From: Artemisia argyi
Taxonomy: Eukaryota; Streptophyta; Magnoliopsida; Asterales; Asteraceae
Assembly (NCBI GenBank): GCA_030686995.1
Contig: CM060707.1
Location: forward strand, 83,089,472 to 83,153,471
DNA: 64,000 bases
Direction: 5' to 3'
Made by a program: the position numbers and the translations under genes. The notes under the pieces are model-generated. The model was not told the DNA's origin and did no database searches. It saw only the letters and a list, made by a program, of their open reading frames with translations. Shown here piece by piece: positions 9,306-19,526 of the stretch (its first letter is position 1; each line of letters starts with the position of its first letter).

Positions 9306-10004
9306 CTAATTCCATGTGTTAGTGTTTTCTAAGTTTTCCTCGTCATTATCTATTATCTTTTCTAAAGTACAAATCCTAAAGCGGGCAAAAGCTATTTTAT
9401 GGTGATGTTTCATTTGGTTTTTCTGTATTTTAGCTATTTTAAAACGGGTTTCTTGTAAATTCTCTCTTAACTCACTATAGTCAGGTTGATTATCTAAGTT
9501 ATTATTATTATGACATTCTTCTATCTTCTCAAGGAGATCAAGAAAAATTTCATCTAAGCTATTGAAAATCTCCTCTAATTGGTTTTCCTCATCTTCTAGA
9601 GTCAACCTAGAGGGTTTTTCTCCAATTTCATCTTTCCAAGATGGAATGGGAGGGTTTATTATGTAAGGTGTAGGGTTTAAAGTATAGGATTGCCTAAAGT
9701 CAAATCTAGGGGTATATGTGGGGATAGGGTGTTTAGGTGTATATGGTTCTCTCGGGAGAAAGAAACCATGGGGTTCTGTTTTATGGGTTGGGAAAAGTGG
9801 ATGTATAATGGGGTTTAGGGGAGGTAGGGGTGATGTCTTAGCATAGAAATATCTTAGGTGTTTTAAATTAGGGTTATCTAGGCTATTCCTAGAGTCTTCT
9901 AAGTTATAGGGTTTAAGGGAGTAATCTAGTACATTCGGAGAGGAAAGATCATTCTCAGGATGCGGACTAGATGAGATAGGGGTAGAGTAGAAAGGAGTAG
10001 ACAT
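9306..10004 (-). CDS. Hypothetical proline-rich, coiled-coil protein (possible gag)
   Basis: This 232-codon ORF starts about 170 bases inside the primer-site-like sequence, the usual place for gag. Residues 1-125 are rich in proline, serine and tyrosine, with repeated PTYTP- and NPTPY-like segments. Residues about 130-232 are highly charged and predicted helical (LEEIFNSLDEIFLDLLEKIE, then heptad-like KIAKIQKN). That layout, disordered N-terminus plus coiled coil, would suit a structural nucleocapsid-like protein. No CCHC knuckle or gag helix motif is recognisable. The frame is open throughout. The gag role is inference from position only. Confidence 0.45.
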   Translation of the reverse strand: MSTPFYSTPISSSPHPENDLSSPNVLDYSLKPYNLEDSRNSLDNPNLKHLRYFYAKTSPLPPLNPIIHPLFPTHKTEPHGFFLPREPYTPKHPIPTYTPRFDFRQSYTLNPTPYIINPPIPSWKDEIGEKPSRLTLEDEENQLEEIFNSLDEIFLDLLEKIEECHNNNNLDNQPDYSELRENLQETRFKIAKIQKNQMKHHHKIAFARFRICTLEKIIDNDEENLENTNTWN

Positions 10005-10172
10005 AACTATATAATAAAGAAAATACTGTAAATCATTTAGCAGTTAAGCAGGCAATAATTATACTTACCTTAGCATATATGGTTATGGCGGATGGCAGAG
10101 GTACTGAAGACTTTCTCGGGTTTAGGAAAAATTGTTGTAGTTTAGGTTTTGACCTTGTTCTCTACAACTGAA

Positions 10173-10187
10173 GCTCTGATGCCAATT
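10173..10187 (-). other. Primer binding site-like sequence
   Basis: On the minus strand TTGGCATCAGAGC follows the palindromic LTR. It differs from the usual plant initiator-Met site TGGTATCAGAGC at one position. It is the main evidence that the adjacent palindrome is a 5' LTR. Confidence 0.6.
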
Positions 10188-10489
10188 TGTAACACCCCTA
10201 TTTTTCACTGATCGCAGCGGATAAAGTGTTTGGGGTATTACTTCATAGAATCACAGACACAGTAATAGAAAACGACTCGAAAAGAGACGTTTTGAAAAAT
10301 TAGTTATCATTCATAATTATCAGAGTTTTAATTATAAAAGTATAATTAAAACTCTGATAACTATGAATGATAACTAATTTTTCAAAACGTCTCTTTTCGA
10401 GTCGTTTTCTATTACTGTGTCTGTGATTCTATGAAGTAATACCCCAAATACTTTATCCGCTGCGATCAGTGAAAAATGGGGGTGTTACA
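10188..10489. repeat. 302-bp near-perfect palindrome acting as LTR
   Basis: The left half (TGTAACACCCCTATTTTTC...) and the right half (...GAAAAATGGGGGTGTTACA) are reverse complements over about 148 bases each. I counted three mismatches. The centre is a few bases of AAAAGT near 10338. The ends are TG and CA. Within each arm lies a CGCAGCGGATAAAG segment. Confidence 0.9.
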
Positions 10490-10491
10490 CG

Positions 10492-11304
10492 TTACACTCT
10501 TCGCTTGAAAATTTTCTTGACATCTCTAACCGCCATGGCGTACTCTTCATCTTCACTTTTCGAGCTTGAGTCTTCATCATCACTTAACTCCTTTTTAGCT
10601 TTTGACGCAAGTGATCTCCTTTCCACTTTGCTTTTAACTATCTCGGAATCATTTTTGATGATTAACTCATGGACCTTTAGATTATCAATGAGCTCATCTA
10701 ATGATAATGATGCCAGATCTTTAGATTCTTCTATTGCCATGACCTTTGCTCTTCACTTCGGATGCAATGCCCTGAGAAATTTCCTAACACAACTCTTGAC
10801 AGAAACACCTTCATTAAGTCCCTTTAGACTAGTAATGATAGTATTAAATCTAGTAAAAGCACTATCTATGGATTCGTCTTCAGGAATGATGAATTGTTCA
10901 TATTCTTAAACCAAAAGATCGATCTTTTTATCTTTGATTTGCTTATTACCTTGATGAGTGACTAACAAGGTTTTCCAAATATCTTTATACGTATTACAAA
11001 TAAAAATTCTTTGAGATTCCTTTTTAGGTAAAGCATTATAAATAACCATTTTTGCTTCATCGTTTTTAGCCAATTTATTTTTAAGGTTTTTACTTTGTTT
11101 ATCGTAAGGAACTATTTCATCTTGTTTTGTTTCAGGGTTTTGTTCAATAGGTTGAAAGTCACCCATAGTAATAACATGCCAATGATCAAGATCTTTTGAT
11201 TTCACATAAGTTTTGAATCGAGTTTTCCAGTATATCGAACTATCAGCTTCGAAAAGTGGTGGTCTTTGCATAGATTGCCCTTCTTGATATTTTTCAAAAT
11301 CCAT
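10492..11304 (-). pseudogene. Copia gag (UBN2 type), with stops and truncated
   Basis: The N-terminal half runs from 11304 and contains RPPLFEADSSIYWKTRF, YVKSKDLDHWHVI and AKMVIYNALPKKESQRIF. These mark the DUF4219/UBN2 gag of plant copia elements. A TAA interrupts the frame at about 10906, within a segment that reads LLVQQYEQF in copia-C. A TGA at about 10752 replaces the tryptophan expected in HPKWRAK. The frame then continues through a [14 protein letters not shown] segment to 10492. The zinc knuckle expected next is missing because the palindromic LTR begins there. Gag would normally form the virus-like particle; this copy cannot. Confidence 0.85.
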
Positions 11305-11371
11305 TTATCGATTCAAGTTTTAAAATACAGTATACTTTAAAAATTCTTGAGTAACATGCTCCGATACCAAT

Positions 11372-12568
11372 TGTAGAAACTAGAATGGGGGGTTGAATAG
11401 TTTCACCGTTTTAATTACGTTTTTGAAAATTTCCTTTTTCAAGTTTATTTTATAAAATGTTTTTCGATTCGACTCTTAGGTGGTATCAACACAACAATTA
11501 TTAATAATGAGCAAGTAAGTAAAGATAAGGAAAGAAACGATCAAACCGGGACACAGAGATTTATAGTGATTCGACTACGAAGCTCACTCTTCGCCCTACT
11601 CCACTCCTCGAGTCTCACACTCAAGAGTTTCACAAACACTATATCAACACGCTCCCTTATGACGGAACAAACCGTACACCAAAGCTTACACAAGGTTTTA
11701 CGACATTAAGCAGAATGTCGATTCCTAATCTAAGCTAGAACCAATCTACACCAAAGCCCACGTGGCTACATAACTCGAACCAACACGATGGTACAAATCA
11801 ACACAACACACACTTCCGAGCTTGCACTTAAGTCGGATTACATACAAGAATTAAGATATAAAGAATGGAGGTTGAGGAGAGATCCGTAACAACGGGTTTG
11901 AGAGGTGAAGGAGTTTTGTTCAACACTTCGTTTATTGGTGAATACGAGTGTTCTTCTCTTGCACTTAGAGGAAGGATGGACGTGATCACTTGTAAACAAC
12001 TCTGAACCCGTTAATGTGATCAAAAAAGATTATTTAGAGTGGATTTTAGAAGACAGTAAGTTTTTGTGTATAAGAGGTTATTTTTCTGAAAGAAACAGTT
12101 CTATATTTATAGGCGTCAGGAGGAGCGGGGGACGGTCCCTTATATATGGACGGTCCTTTATCACTAAGGGACCGTCGCCTTATTTAAGGGACCGTCCCAA
12201 CAGACGCTCCTCTTTTTGTTCTGACGTGGTAAAAGTTTATCTGGTGAAAAATCATGTCATGGCAGTTACAATGTTTGAATTTTGAATTCATTTTCTTAAT
12301 AAAACATTTCTTTTAAAATTACAAAAATACTTTTGTAAAAATGTTTTGTCACATAAAAATGTGAGGTTTTGAGAAAATAAATTCTTTGATCACTTAACTA
12401 AGTTGGTAGATGTTTATTCATACCTTAAGTTGTAGCCGAAAATGAGTTTTTTCGATTAAAAACTTATTAGTTGTAGTATTACGTAACGTGTATTCATAAT
12501 TTGTGATTATCGAAACGTATAGAGACTGAATAATGCAAATGATGTCTTTGACATTATTTGTATTAACA
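11372..12568 (-). repeat. 5' LTR of copia-D
   Basis: About 1.2 kb between TGTAGAAACTAG and GTATTAACA in plus-strand reading. It is similar in plan to the copia-B and copia-C LTRs, including the GGGGTTGAATAG terminal segment. Confidence 0.8.
12098..12200 (-). promoter_or_regulatory. TATA box and GGGACGGTCC palindrome cluster in copia-D LTR
   Basis: On the minus strand four GGACGGTCC/GGACCGTCC-type inverted motifs, with CCTTAA/TTAAGG spacers, lie at about 12128-12200. CCTATAAATATAG follows downstream at about 12100-12112. GC-rich inverted repeats upstream of the TATA box are a described hallmark of Sirevirus LTRs. Confidence 0.65.
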
Positions 12569-14692
12569 TAAATGAAGAGTTAAAAAAGGAAATTTTGGAT
12601 ATTGTTTCTTTCATTGTGGGAAACATGCATGTGAGATATTTTAGAGTTCCATTGGTGATAAGAAGACTAAGTGTTACATTGCAAGAGCCTTGTTGAAAAA
12701 GTGAAGAACAAGATAAGTGACTGGAAGAACAAATTCCTATCATATGCTGGTAGGATGCAGTTGATATCCTCTGTTTTGTCAGCTATGCAGACACATTGGG
12801 CATCGGTATTTTTCATCCCAAATACTGTAGTTCAAGATATTGATAGAATGCTGAAGAGCTTTGTTTGGAGTCAGGGTGAAAAAGTAAAGGGGAAAGCAAA
12901 TATTGCTTGGAAAAATGAATGTAAGCTAAATAATGTGGGGGTCTTGGGTTTAAGCCACTTGAAAAATGGAATACAATTCTGATGATGAAACATATATGGT
13001 GTATGGAATGCAAGAAAGATTCTCTTTGGGTGAAATGTATTAATCTTTACAGGCTTAAAGGAAGAAGTTTGTGGGAACTTCCAATTGATGACATGCAATC
13101 TAGGGATGCAAAAGATTGATGGAAATAAGTGAGTCTATTAGGCCTTATATAAGAAGCTATTTGGGTAATGGAGAAAATACAAATATATGGCATAACACAT
13201 GGGATGAAATTGGTCCATTATCTAGCATAGTAACAAGAAGAGAAGTGTTAAGTGTTGGATTATCAAACTCTACTACTGTGGCTAACATGATTGAAAGTGG
13301 ATAGTTAAAGTTGACTAATGTTTGGGTTCAACAACATAATGTACTTAGTCAAATCAAAACTCCCAACTCGAACCTAAACAGAAATAATGAGGTGAAATAG
13401 GTAAGTAATAAGAAGAATTTTGTGAAAATTTTAGTGTGAATAGAATATGTAAGAACCTGAGAGACCAATACAATATGGTTTCAAGAAGTAATGATGTTTG
13501 GTTTTCAAATATGGTTCCAAGACATGCCTTCATTTTGTGGCTGCTTATGCATGAAAGATTGCCAACACAGGACATGATCCTTAAATGGTATCCAATTAAG
13601 AATATTAAATGCGCTCTATGTTGTGATGGCAATGACAATCATGAGCACCTTTTTTCAACTACAAGTATTCTAAAAATGTGTGGGACAAAGCTAAGCAGAG
13701 GAACAGGATTAGATGTATGAGTAGCAGTTGTAGAATGATGTGGAAAAACTTGAATCACTTCCAAATAAGAAGAACATATGGATTACTATCAATAGTATTG
13801 TATTTGCTGCAATTGTATATCTTTGTGGCAAAGAAACTTGAGACTTTTTCAAAATGTTAAAAGGGAAGAGGATGTTCTATGGAAGACTATTGAAGATACT
13901 ATGACATTAAAGTTAACTATCTTGAAAGTCATGATTTCTCCAATTGTCAGAGAGGTGCTTAGCTTACGGGGAATTGAAAATGATATGGTAACACAAAGAT
14001 AGAGATGTTCAAATGCGGAAAATGGAATTAATAGTCTCACTACTGGTCTGAATGGAAGATAAGGAGTGTTTGATGGGATGGTTAATGTAGATGGCTAATA
14101 CATTGGAGATGAACATCTGAACTAATTGAATAGCTCTTTCAATGTATTGTTGTGAGGATGTAGCTGCAACATACTTGGCGACTTTTTATTTTTTTGGAAG
14201 TTTGGATTAGTAGTCTTCAAAAGGTTGTTTTCTTTATTTGTAGTTGGGACATACTGAAATAGGGTGTTTGGTATTGTCATACTCATGAGGCTAGGAATAG
14301 TGAGTCATGAAAGATGGGACTACTTGGTCCTAGCCATGAGTATGTCACGGGATGGATTACGGTGAAGTACCAGCTGATGATGATGCCTTATCTCTACTTA
14401 AATTTAGTTACTTTGAAGTGAGGATGGGCTACTTCTTGGTATTTGATTTAGTCAGAAGTATAGAGAAATGTAGTCATGAGTGGGAAACTTTCATGAGTCC
14501 CTTTTTCTTAGTAAGTGATGCTAAATTGAGTTTCATTATGATATAGCCTTATGAGGATGGGAGCTGCAAGTTGCTATTTGCATGGTGAGCTCAAAGTGGA
14601 AATGTAGTTTATTGATTAAGATACTTATTGGAAGTTGAAGTTTTACATTACTCGTGTTGATGACTTCATGTAATGGCTTCTTTTATTATTAG
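12569..14692 (+). pseudogene. 3' part of an L1-type LINE (RT C-terminus and zf-RVT)
   Basis: From about 12590 the translation, in shifting frames, matches the region after the catalytic RT motifs of plant LINEs: FRVPLVIRRL, then CKSLVEKVKNKISDWKNKFL, SYAGRMQLISSVL and IPNTVVQDIDRML. A frameshift near 12960 separates this from KWNTILMMKHIW and KDSLWVKCIN. At 13436-13720 VWFSNMVPRHAFILWLLMHE with CALCCDGNDNHEHLF is the zf-RVT zinc-binding domain. Stops and frameshifts are frequent. The coding part ends near 14000 and the rest looks like 3' UTR with no clear poly(A). Endonuclease and catalytic RT are absent: the 5' side meets the copia-D LTR and the 3' side the copia-B LTR. Confidence 0.85.
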
Positions 14693-15018
14693 TGTGGAAA
14701 ACTAGAAGGGGGGTTGAATAGTTTACCACTTTTTAACTTGATTATCTTTTAAAACTTTACGTTTGTTTAAAGATATAAGCATAACTTTACTTGTTTAATT
14801 CTCTGAAAAGCTTTACGTGTGATTAACTATTCTAACTAAAGACAATATGTAATAAGAAAAGACAAAGAAAGAAACGATCAAACCACAACATGATTGTTTA
14901 TCGTGGTTCGGCTACAAGGACTCTTTTTCCTTGCCCTACATCCACGCCCCGAGTTTCCAACTCGAGAGTTATAAGCACTAATCAACAAGCTCCTTTCCCG
15001 GTGGAGAAACCTTTACAA

Positions 15019-15225
15019 CGTCGCTTACACTTTTACCGACACTAAGCTAGATGTCGAGTTCTTTTACAAGGGTACAACCACTCCCATCGTCGCTTACACT
15101 TTTACCGACACTAAGCTAGATGTCGAGTTCTTTTACAAGGGTACAACCACTCCCATCGTCGCTTACACTTTTACCGACACTAAGCTAGATGTCAAGTTCT
15201 TTACCAAGGGTACAACCACTCTCGT
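15019..15225. repeat. 69-bp tandem repeat in copia-B LTR, three copies
   Basis: Units at about 15019-15087, 15088-15156 and 15157-15225 start CGTCGCTTACAC. The first two are identical by eye; the third has a few changes. A partial fourth copy of the unit's end follows to about 15255. Confidence 0.9.
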
Positions 15226-15520
15226 TAGTTCTTTTACAAGGGTACAACAACTCCCGACACACTATGTATTTTAAGGCCTAAAATACTAACCGATCACTTC
15301 TACATACACGATACAAATGAAGTATAAACTACCAAAGCTTATACATAACAAAGCTAACAAGTCTTGCAACTTTAGAGTTGAAACTTGTAACTTCTTGGAT
15401 GAGCTTGTGAAGTCCCTTGCTACATAAGAGGATCACACAAGTCAAATGTTACTGAGTTAGTTGAGAGAGTATATGAAAATATATGTCCTAAAGTGATGAC
15501 TCAAAACAAACAAGTGGCTT

Positions 15521-15609
15521 GGTATTTATAGCAAAACAAACAGCAGGTCTGGCGGATACGGCGGAACCCTCAGATGGGTTCCGCCAGTGTACCCCCAGGG
15601 TTCCGCTAG
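15521..15609 (-). promoter_or_regulatory. TATA box and GGAACCC/GGGTTCC cluster in copia-B LTR
   Basis: On the minus strand CTATAAATACC (15521-15531) lies just downstream of inverted CGGAACCC and GGGTTCCG motifs (about 15549-15609). This has the same layout as copia-C and copia-D but a different core motif. Confidence 0.65.
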
Positions 15610-15955
15610 GCTTGCAGTAGGTTTTGCAATAAATCATTCAAACCAACCAACGTCACATCAACAACAACTAGTCAAACACATTGAATCCAATTTGGAAAGC
15701 TTCCAAAAATGTGTAAGATGTTATGGCAAGTCAAATACACAAGCTTGCCATAAATGTATGATGTGACAAGACACTTTCTAATTAAAGAAATAAAAACAAT
15801 GTTTTGTTTAAAAGGAAATGTAAACCTTAGTTAAACAAGACTTAAACACTAAAGTGATGATTTACTATTAGCTAAAGTTCATACTTTGTCATTAACAAAA
15901 CTTAGCAAAGATCGTAAAATATAAATAACGTTTTTAGGCGATATTTGTATTAACA

Positions 15956-16400
15956 ATCTCCCCCTTTTTGTTGATGACAAAACATAAACTTTATTTATAA
16001 GTAAGCCACTAGTTTTAGTGTTAAGTCTTATAAAGTTAGTATTAAAACTTGTTTTTGCTAAGATGATGTGACATGCAAGAGTTAGGAAAAAAATGAGAAC
16101 AAGTTTATAGCAAGTTTATATATAAATTCTCCCCCTTTTTGTCGAAACAAAAAGAAGAGTAGTGAAGCGGAAGTATGCACTTGCTCCCCCTTGGACGATA
16201 CTCCCCCTAAATGGAGTGCCAAGAGAGGAGACATGAATTTTGAACCTACAAGAAAAAATGTTAGTTGCCGCACAAGACAAGTCATGAAAGCATTTCATGT
16301 CTAAAACACAACTAAGAGTTGTGAAGCGGAATAATGCAACACTCATGCTCCCCCTTGAATATTACTCCCCTAAATGGAGTATCAAGGAAAGAAAACATGG
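15956..16400 (-). other. Polypurine tract and repeated PPT-like segments
   Basis: The tract next to the LTR (15956-15972) is followed by further minus-strand AAGGGGGAG segments near 16130-16141, 16183-16190 and 16350-16357. Two imperfect repeats, each with GAAGCGGAA, CTCCCCCTT and CTAAATGGAGT, lie at about 16158-16220 and 16322-16383. Confidence 0.65.
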
Positions 16401-16841
16401 ATAATGATCCTACAAAAAAGGAAGGTTAGTTTCTAAAACACAAGATATATGTATGCTACCATAGCGAGGTATAGTTTACTCATTATACCTAAATGGTCAA
16501 CAAACAATGCAAACCTTGTAGTAGAATGAAATTCATTTCATGTAAAATTTTGACTCTTAGAAAGTCAAAGACAAGAAAGTAGGACGACAACATCCTACTT
16601 CTTAAAAATAAAGAAAAACTAAAAATAAACTAAGAACATAAAATGCTACAAGGAAATCATCATTTTCCTTAATGAGAAACATTTTCCAAAAACAAGGCTA
16701 AGGTTGTTTAAGGATGAAAATGTGTGTTGGAGGTTGTAGCGGGCTTTATTTTGAAGGTTGAGAAGGTGACACAGTTTTGGTTTGTTGGTTTAAAGGGGAA
16801 ACATTTTCCAAAAGAAACAATTTTGTTTCATTTTGGAGACT

Positions 16842-17283
16842 CTAAAGTTGAGGTGGGTGAGACAAGGATTGTAGACGGTCCAAAATGTGGTTTAGTATAA
16901 ACCTCATTTCTTCGGATAACTCGCGAATTTCCGTTCGACACCTTTTACTAATGTGAGCGGTTCTTTTGCAATGTCCGCAATCATGGCGGGGAAATGAAGG
17001 TGGAAGAGAGGTTTGATTTGTTGGTGGTGGATGGTTTGAACTTGAAGGAGCAAATGTGGATGGTTGAGAGGTGTTTTTGCTTCCTTCACTAGTTGAGTGT
17101 AATGCTTTATGGAAATCCATAAAATGTTTGATTTAAGAGTCAACCATACATTTGAAGGCATGTAGGTGGTTTAAATGAGTGTTCATTTCCTCATTAAGGT
17201 TTGGAGGATTTTCCCATATGGATGCTTCTATTTTCTTATAAGAAGAAAGTATAGATTCAAGGTGTTGGGAATGTTCTTGTGGT

Positions 17284-17314
<31 letters not shown>

Positions 17315-18053
17315 GTGGTTGTTGTTGTTGTGGTGGTTCTTGTTGTTGAACAAAGTGGCGGAAGCTTGGTTCTCCGGAAGGATTACCATGAAGGTCTTTG
17401 TAAATGGGGTGAAATATAAATGATTGTAGGTATGTATGACCTTGATCATTTGGAAAAACTGATGGTCTAGCATAACGGTAAGCCATCCGTTCTAATAGTA
17501 ATGGTTGATGGAGTTCATCATCTAATTGCTCACTAGGTTGTTATTGGGTTTCCATTTGAGCAATGGTGTCAAAAAGTGACAAGGATGGAGGACTTGATGA
17601 TTTAGGTAATAGGTCTTCTAATGTTTCCAAATAGGGTAGTGGTGATGTTGGTGGTGTATGGAAAAGTTCCATTGGTGTAAGTGTTGGTGATTGAGGTGAT
17701 GGAGTTTTTGATGTTTGAGATTGTTGAGAAGGTGATGTTGACTCACTTGAAGGTCTAGTTGGTGGTGGAATAGTGGCTATGTTGGTGTTGCAATGTGGTG
17801 TGGAGGGTGTTGGAGTAGTAAGATTAAGCAAATCTTGAATAGTGGTCACATTGGTATTGCAAGGTGTTGAGGATGGTGTTGAGGTAGTAAGGTTAAGGAA
17901 ATCTTGGATAGGTGAAGATATGTTAAGTGAAGCATTACTTGATGATGATGAGCTTGACTTGACGGTTTTGTTGAAGCAACAAGGTTTAACACTAATCCTA
18001 GCGGTTTTTGCAAAGGATTTTGATGACTCGGATGAGGTCTTGGATTTAGTCAT
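16842..18053 (-). pseudogene. Accessory 3' ORF of copia-B with zinc knuckle
   Basis: One reading frame of 404 codons runs from an ATG at 18053 to a stop at 16842. Two in-frame TAA codons interrupt it (17541-17543 and 17133-17135). The N-terminal 170 residues are serine-, threonine- and proline-rich with repeated PIQDFLNL/TIQDLLNL units. Next comes a segment with RYARPSVFPNDQGHTYL, a glutamine run of more than ten residues and a helical segment. The last part contains CGHCKRTAHISKRC, spaced C-x2-C-x4-H-x4-C, a CCHC zinc-knuckle pattern unusual for an ORF downstream of pol. A TATA-like CCCTATAAATG lies about 80 bases before the ATG. Function unknown. Sireviruses often carry an env-like ORF here, but no membrane segment is evident. 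Confidence 0.6.
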
Positions 18054-18129
18054 TTCAAAGGTGATTTTGAAGTTTTGAGAGAATAAATTTTAATGGTGAT
18101 GGTGTGATTTGAAGTGTTGCAAAATTTTC

Positions 18130-18683
18130 ACATTTATAGGGTGGAAGAGATGTTGGAAGTGGTGTTTGGATTTGATGTTCTACCATACAAAGATTGAGGT
18201 TTCTAATGATTTAGAAAATTTTTATGAACATGTCAAATCATTGGATGTCAATCCAATAGAATTGGGTGGAGTGAAAGACCAACATATGCACTCAATGCTT
18301 TGTGAGCATGGGAAGTGGTTTGGTTGAAAATGTTCCAATGGTTTGAAGGATCCTTTAAAAGGGTTCCTTGGGTTAGTTATGTTTGAATTTGAATTTTTGG
18401 CGGGAAGTGACTTCCTAATTGTTTTAGTGAGTGAGAGTTGTCCTAATATGGTTATTGGAGGTAAGGGAATATGTTTCTCACTAAAGATAATGGTTTGACA
18501 CTTTACAAGTTTTGAACTTAAGAAAAATGACAAATATTTTTTGTAGGTGACTAGCGGAACCCTCGCGAAACACAGGAGGAACCTTATTTTGGGTTCCGTC
18601 TGGTCCGTTGGGCCATTTCTGGGTTGCCCAGAAATTTCACAGGTGGAACCCATTTGAGCGTGCCGCCAGATCCGCCAGGTCTG
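18130..18683 (-). promoter_or_regulatory. Putative internal promoter of the copia-B accessory ORF
   Basis: On the minus strand a GC-rich cluster of GGTTCC/GGAACC motifs (18552-18683) resembles the one in the LTR promoter. About 400 bases downstream CCCTATAAATGT (18130-18141) lies 77 bases before the accessory ATG. The stretch between, 18142-18551, holds no gene. Confidence 0.45.
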
Positions 18684-18802
18684 AAAAAAAATGCAGTCCA
18701 CTATTTTGACCCGTGAGACGATTTTCAAATTTTTCGAGAACTCTTAAAAATGAAAATTTATTATATGTCTGATTAGGAAATGCAAAAATTGGGCATGTAG
18801 AC

Positions 18803-19439
18803 TGATGATGTACCCTCCGATTAGCTTGAAGGACATCTCTTCGAGTCTGATCGTAACCTACATAATCGAAAGCTCTGGCTAGCCTCCTAGAACTTTCTTT
18901 GGCGTAAAACTAATCATCAATGATCTAGTTACCAAGTGGGAATTCGCCAATCGAAGGATTAAGCCCTTCGGGGTATCTCTCGATAATTTTTATGGACGGA
19001 ACAATGCCAAGTCCAATACTGGGGAGACCAAGTCTTAACCACGTCGCCTTATACTCTTTAGCACCCTCGCTAAACCCGGAGGAGTGGGACACTAAACCCT
19101 AGCGGTTACCACAAATCATGGGACGCCCCCATGATCTCTCTCAAACGTGTGACCACTCTCCAGGACCATTTTCTTCACCTATAAATAGTCCTGGACGATG
19201 ACAAATCTGGTATGCAATCTCTCTCACCTTACTTTACTACGCTTACACTTAAACTCTCATACCGATCACTTATTCACACGTCGGAGGTGGTTCGTAAGGC
19301 TCAACCCCTGCACAATCACTTAACGTAGTGTTTTAGTATTTCTTATTTCAGGTTATATCCAAGCTTGGCGTAATCATAACACCCCTCATTTCCTTTGATC
19401 ACCATCGAAGGCCTGGTAGTGCGAAATATTGTACAATCA
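18803..19439 (+). repeat. 5' LTR of Tat-like element
   Basis: The right end (ATTGTACAATCA) is fixed by the adjacent primer site. The left end is chosen at TGATGATG as the best TG match and is uncertain. A TATA-like CACCTATAAATAG lies at about 19177-19189. Confidence 0.6.
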
Positions 19440-19440
19440 G

Positions 19441-19458
19441 TGGCGCCATCCGTGGGAC
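19441..19458 (+). other. Primer binding site of Tat-like element
   Basis: TGGCGCC followed by ATCCGTGGGAC sits one base after the LTR end, the usual position and sequence type for Tat/Ogre-like gypsy elements. Confidence 0.75.
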
Positions 19459-19526
19459 ACGCTACAATTAGTCCCGTTATTTCCAAGTAAAATAACCAAG
19501 TCAAATACACCCACTATTATTCCGGC

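Larger units (their letters stand above)
8086..10489 (-). mobile_element. Truncated LTR element with palindromic 5' LTR, family unknown
   Basis: The right end is a 302-bp LTR-like sequence (10188-10489) with TG/CA ends. On the minus strand it is followed two bases later by TTGGCATCAGAGC, close to the initiator-Met primer site. Two minus-strand ORFs follow (10004-9306 and 8367-8086), separated by telomere-like and 40-bp tandem repeats. No protease, RT, integrase or zinc knuckle is visible. No matching second LTR was found, so the left limit is set at the last ORF and is arbitrary. The right edge abuts a broken copia gag gene, which suggests insertion into copia-D. Confidence 0.6.
10490..12568 (-). 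mobile_element. Copia-D: Sirevirus-like 5' LTR and broken gag
   Basis: A minus-strand copia element is represented by its 5' LTR (11372-12568), a primer site TTGGTATCGGAGC (about 11358-11370) and the first part of gag. Gag is cut at 10489 by the palindromic LTR. The LTR ends (CTAGTTTCTACA, and TGTTAATAC at the start) match copia-B and copia-C here. No 3' half or second LTR is visible. The right LTR end lies against LINE sequence, which suggests it had inserted into the LINE. Confidence 0.8.
14693..15955 (-). repeat. 3' LTR of copia-B
   Basis: About 1263 bp from TGTGGAAAACTAG to GTATTAACA in plus-strand reading. It includes the 69-bp tandem array and the GC-rich promoter region noted separately. 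Confidence 0.85.
14693..18802 (-). mobile_element. Copia-B: Sirevirus-like 3' LTR and accessory-ORF region
   Basis: The 3' LTR (14693-15955) is followed on the element's internal side by a polypurine tract (AAAAAGGGGGAGAT on the minus strand, 15956-15972). Internal sequence holds an accessory ORF (18053-16842) and its upstream region, then meets the Tat-like LTR at about 18803. Gag and pol are absent. Several further GGGGGAG tracts occur at about 16130-16380. Multiple polypurine tracts next to the 3' LTR, GC-rich LTR palindromes and an extra 3' ORF together fit the Sirevirus group. Confidence 0.8.

Noticed and set aside
17175..17423. Plus-strand ORF rich in Trp and Leu, apparently membrane-spanning
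   Set aside because: It is the complement of the glutamine/proline run in the minus-strand accessory ORF.
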